Part shown: in pieces, positions 63,302 through 64,000 of the stretch | Layout: every line of letters starts with the position of its first letter | How positions within the stretch are numbered: position 1 is the first letter of the stretch | NCBI GenBank assembly: GCA_938085045.1 | Contig: CALKGI010000029.1 | Location: 1 to 64,000, forward strand | Reading direction: 5' to 3' | Source of the DNA: an uncultured Alteromonadaceae bacterium | GTDB lineage: Bacteria; Pseudomonadota; Gammaproteobacteria; Enterobacterales; Alteromonadaceae | Length of the DNA: 64,000 nucleotides | The notes under the pieces: generated by a model | The model's input: the letters and a program-made list of their open reading frames with translations, nothing else | Databases searched by the model: none | What the model was told of the DNA's origin: nothing | Position numbers and translations under genes: made by a program

Positions 63302-64000
63302 ATGAATATTTCGCATATCGTCGAAACAGCAAAATGGTTTATACCCAAGACCTTATTACTGGGTTTTGTGTCGTTGGCATCAGCAGCCGAGCTAAACCCG
63401 GCGACCGGTAAACTAGAACGTGGCGACAGCCAATATTTTAACAGTATGGAACCACAAACTAATGACCTGAACATTTCAATTTATGATTCAGATTGGCATT
63501 CATTGCCCGCCACTGATGTTGCTGCGCGGTTCAAAGAATACAAGCAGGGCATAGAGGGTTCGGGTTACTGGCAAATTGGTGGCAATATCGACCACGTAGC
63601 AATTGGACTAGGCAACCAAATGCTTGAATTTGACGGTCGAAGGGTCGAAATCAAATTATGGTATAAACCACAGGGCACCCATCTATCAGCGAGCATAGTG
63701 TGGATGCGTGACAATACCTGGGTAGGCAATGTCAAGTTTCATCCAACTGGCCGAGGTAGTGATGACGGTTGGCGAGAACTAAGCTCAGGGCCTATCGACT
63801 TTTCACTCGGCGGACTCATTGTGGCCGACCACTTGTATCTAGAGAACCTGCAAAATCGCACTTTAAACCGCAGCAATTATTCACGCGCACCTGATGCCAA
63901 TGTGGCGATAGATGCTTTAGAAATATTCGATTTAGGACCTGCCATCGTGCCTGTCGCACAATGTTCTACTATTGAAGCAAAAGCGCAATGTGGCCAACAG
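63302..64000 (+). CDS. Secreted protein, N-terminal part (cut by window edge)
   Basis: The ATG at 63302 (GGAGAAG five bases upstream) opens a frame that is still open after 233 codons. A signal peptide (IPKTLLLGFVSLASA) is followed by a domain rich in beta strands and aromatic residues (YWQIGGNIDHVAIGLGNQML, LYLENLQNRTLNRSNYS). After an ALEIFDLGPAIVP linker the start of a Cys-rich segment (AQCSTIEAKAQCGQQ) is visible. The layout suggests a large exported, perhaps multi-domain surface protein or enzyme. I do not recognise the N-terminal domain. The rest lies outside the window. Confidence 0.75.
   Translation, partial: MNISHIVETAKWFIPKTLLLGFVSLASAAELNPATGKLERGDSQYFNSMEPQTNDLNISIYDSDWHSLPATDVAARFKEYKQGIEGSGYWQIGGNIDHVAIGLGNQMLEFDGRRVEIKLWYKPQGTHLSASIVWMRDNTWVGNVKFHPTGRGSDDGWRELSSGPIDFSLGGLIVADHLYLENLQNRTLNRSNYSRAPDANVAIDALEIFDLGPAIVPVAQCSTIEAKAQCGQQ

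Noticed and set aside
63220-63411. 63-codon frame overlapping the start of the secreted-protein gene
   Set aside because: The other frame has a ribosome-binding site, a signal peptide and stays open to the window end.

Overview
The window looks like the chromosome of a marine gammaproteobacterium of the Alteromonadales type. The evidence is the gmk-rpoZ-spoT-ridA block, yihI followed by a DUF2489 gene, tesB with E. coli-like active-site numbering, an rstAB-like pair beside a DUF3019 gene, class III alcohol dehydrogenase with a divergent LysR gene, and moderate GC content. No rRNA, tRNA, prophage, insertion sequence with a transposase, or CRISPR array was seen. The genus cannot be fixed from the sequence alone.

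Layout. 1-9 kb: the start of a beta-propeller sensor (cut by the left edge), an Atm1-type ABC exporter, a lipoprotein hydrolase, a four-PAS GGDEF/EAL protein and an S41-type peptidase. 9-19 kb: a candidate CsrC-like small RNA upstream of yihI, a K+ channel, tesB, an orphan ParA with a small DNA-binding partner, then the ppGpp block. 19-25 kb: a Cache-domain histidine kinase, an RstAB-like system and a secreted metalloprotease. 25-42 kb: two giant one-protein two-component systems (propeller, kinase, receiver, AraC), serine hydrolases, an S8 protease, a toxin-like protein with a DNRPEA-type N-terminal motif, and a ParD-like/methionine aminopeptidase pair. 42-44 kb: a patch of very small genes and remnants, including two tandem 53-residue four-cysteine secreted peptides, a 53-residue membrane protein and a truncated TIR-like gene. 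44-56 kb: an M1 aminopeptidase and a signalling island. 56-64 kb: frmA, a beta-lactamase-fold lipoprotein, a membrane-anchored binding protein paired with a hybrid kinase, and a secreted protein that runs off the right edge.

The strongest candidate for an undescribed system is the island at about 46.9-55.7 kb. A receiver-AAA+ sigma-54 activator (54159) faces, on the other strand, a receiver-GGDEF gene, a TonB-dependent receptor, a YfiR-like periplasmic protein and a hybrid kinase. Further along lie a receiver-like protein lacking its phospho-aspartate and a cyclic-nucleotide-binding protein. Both minus-strand transcription units begin with near-consensus sigma-54 (-24/-12) promoters (53976-53991 and 47898-47913). 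Each has a cluster of GCTTATAG/GCTCATAG boxes upstream, including a perfect 20-bp palindrome at 54086-54105. This suggests one activator controlling both units, linking an outer-membrane receptor to cyclic-di-GMP and cyclic-nucleotide signalling.

At least three families of palindromic, probably non-autonomous repeats are scattered between genes: a CTCCGTGAACCTCCG family (five copies or halves), a GGAGGATGGGTTAGG family (two copies) and an AACCACAnAGGGCACA element (one copy). Short REP-like hairpins are also present.
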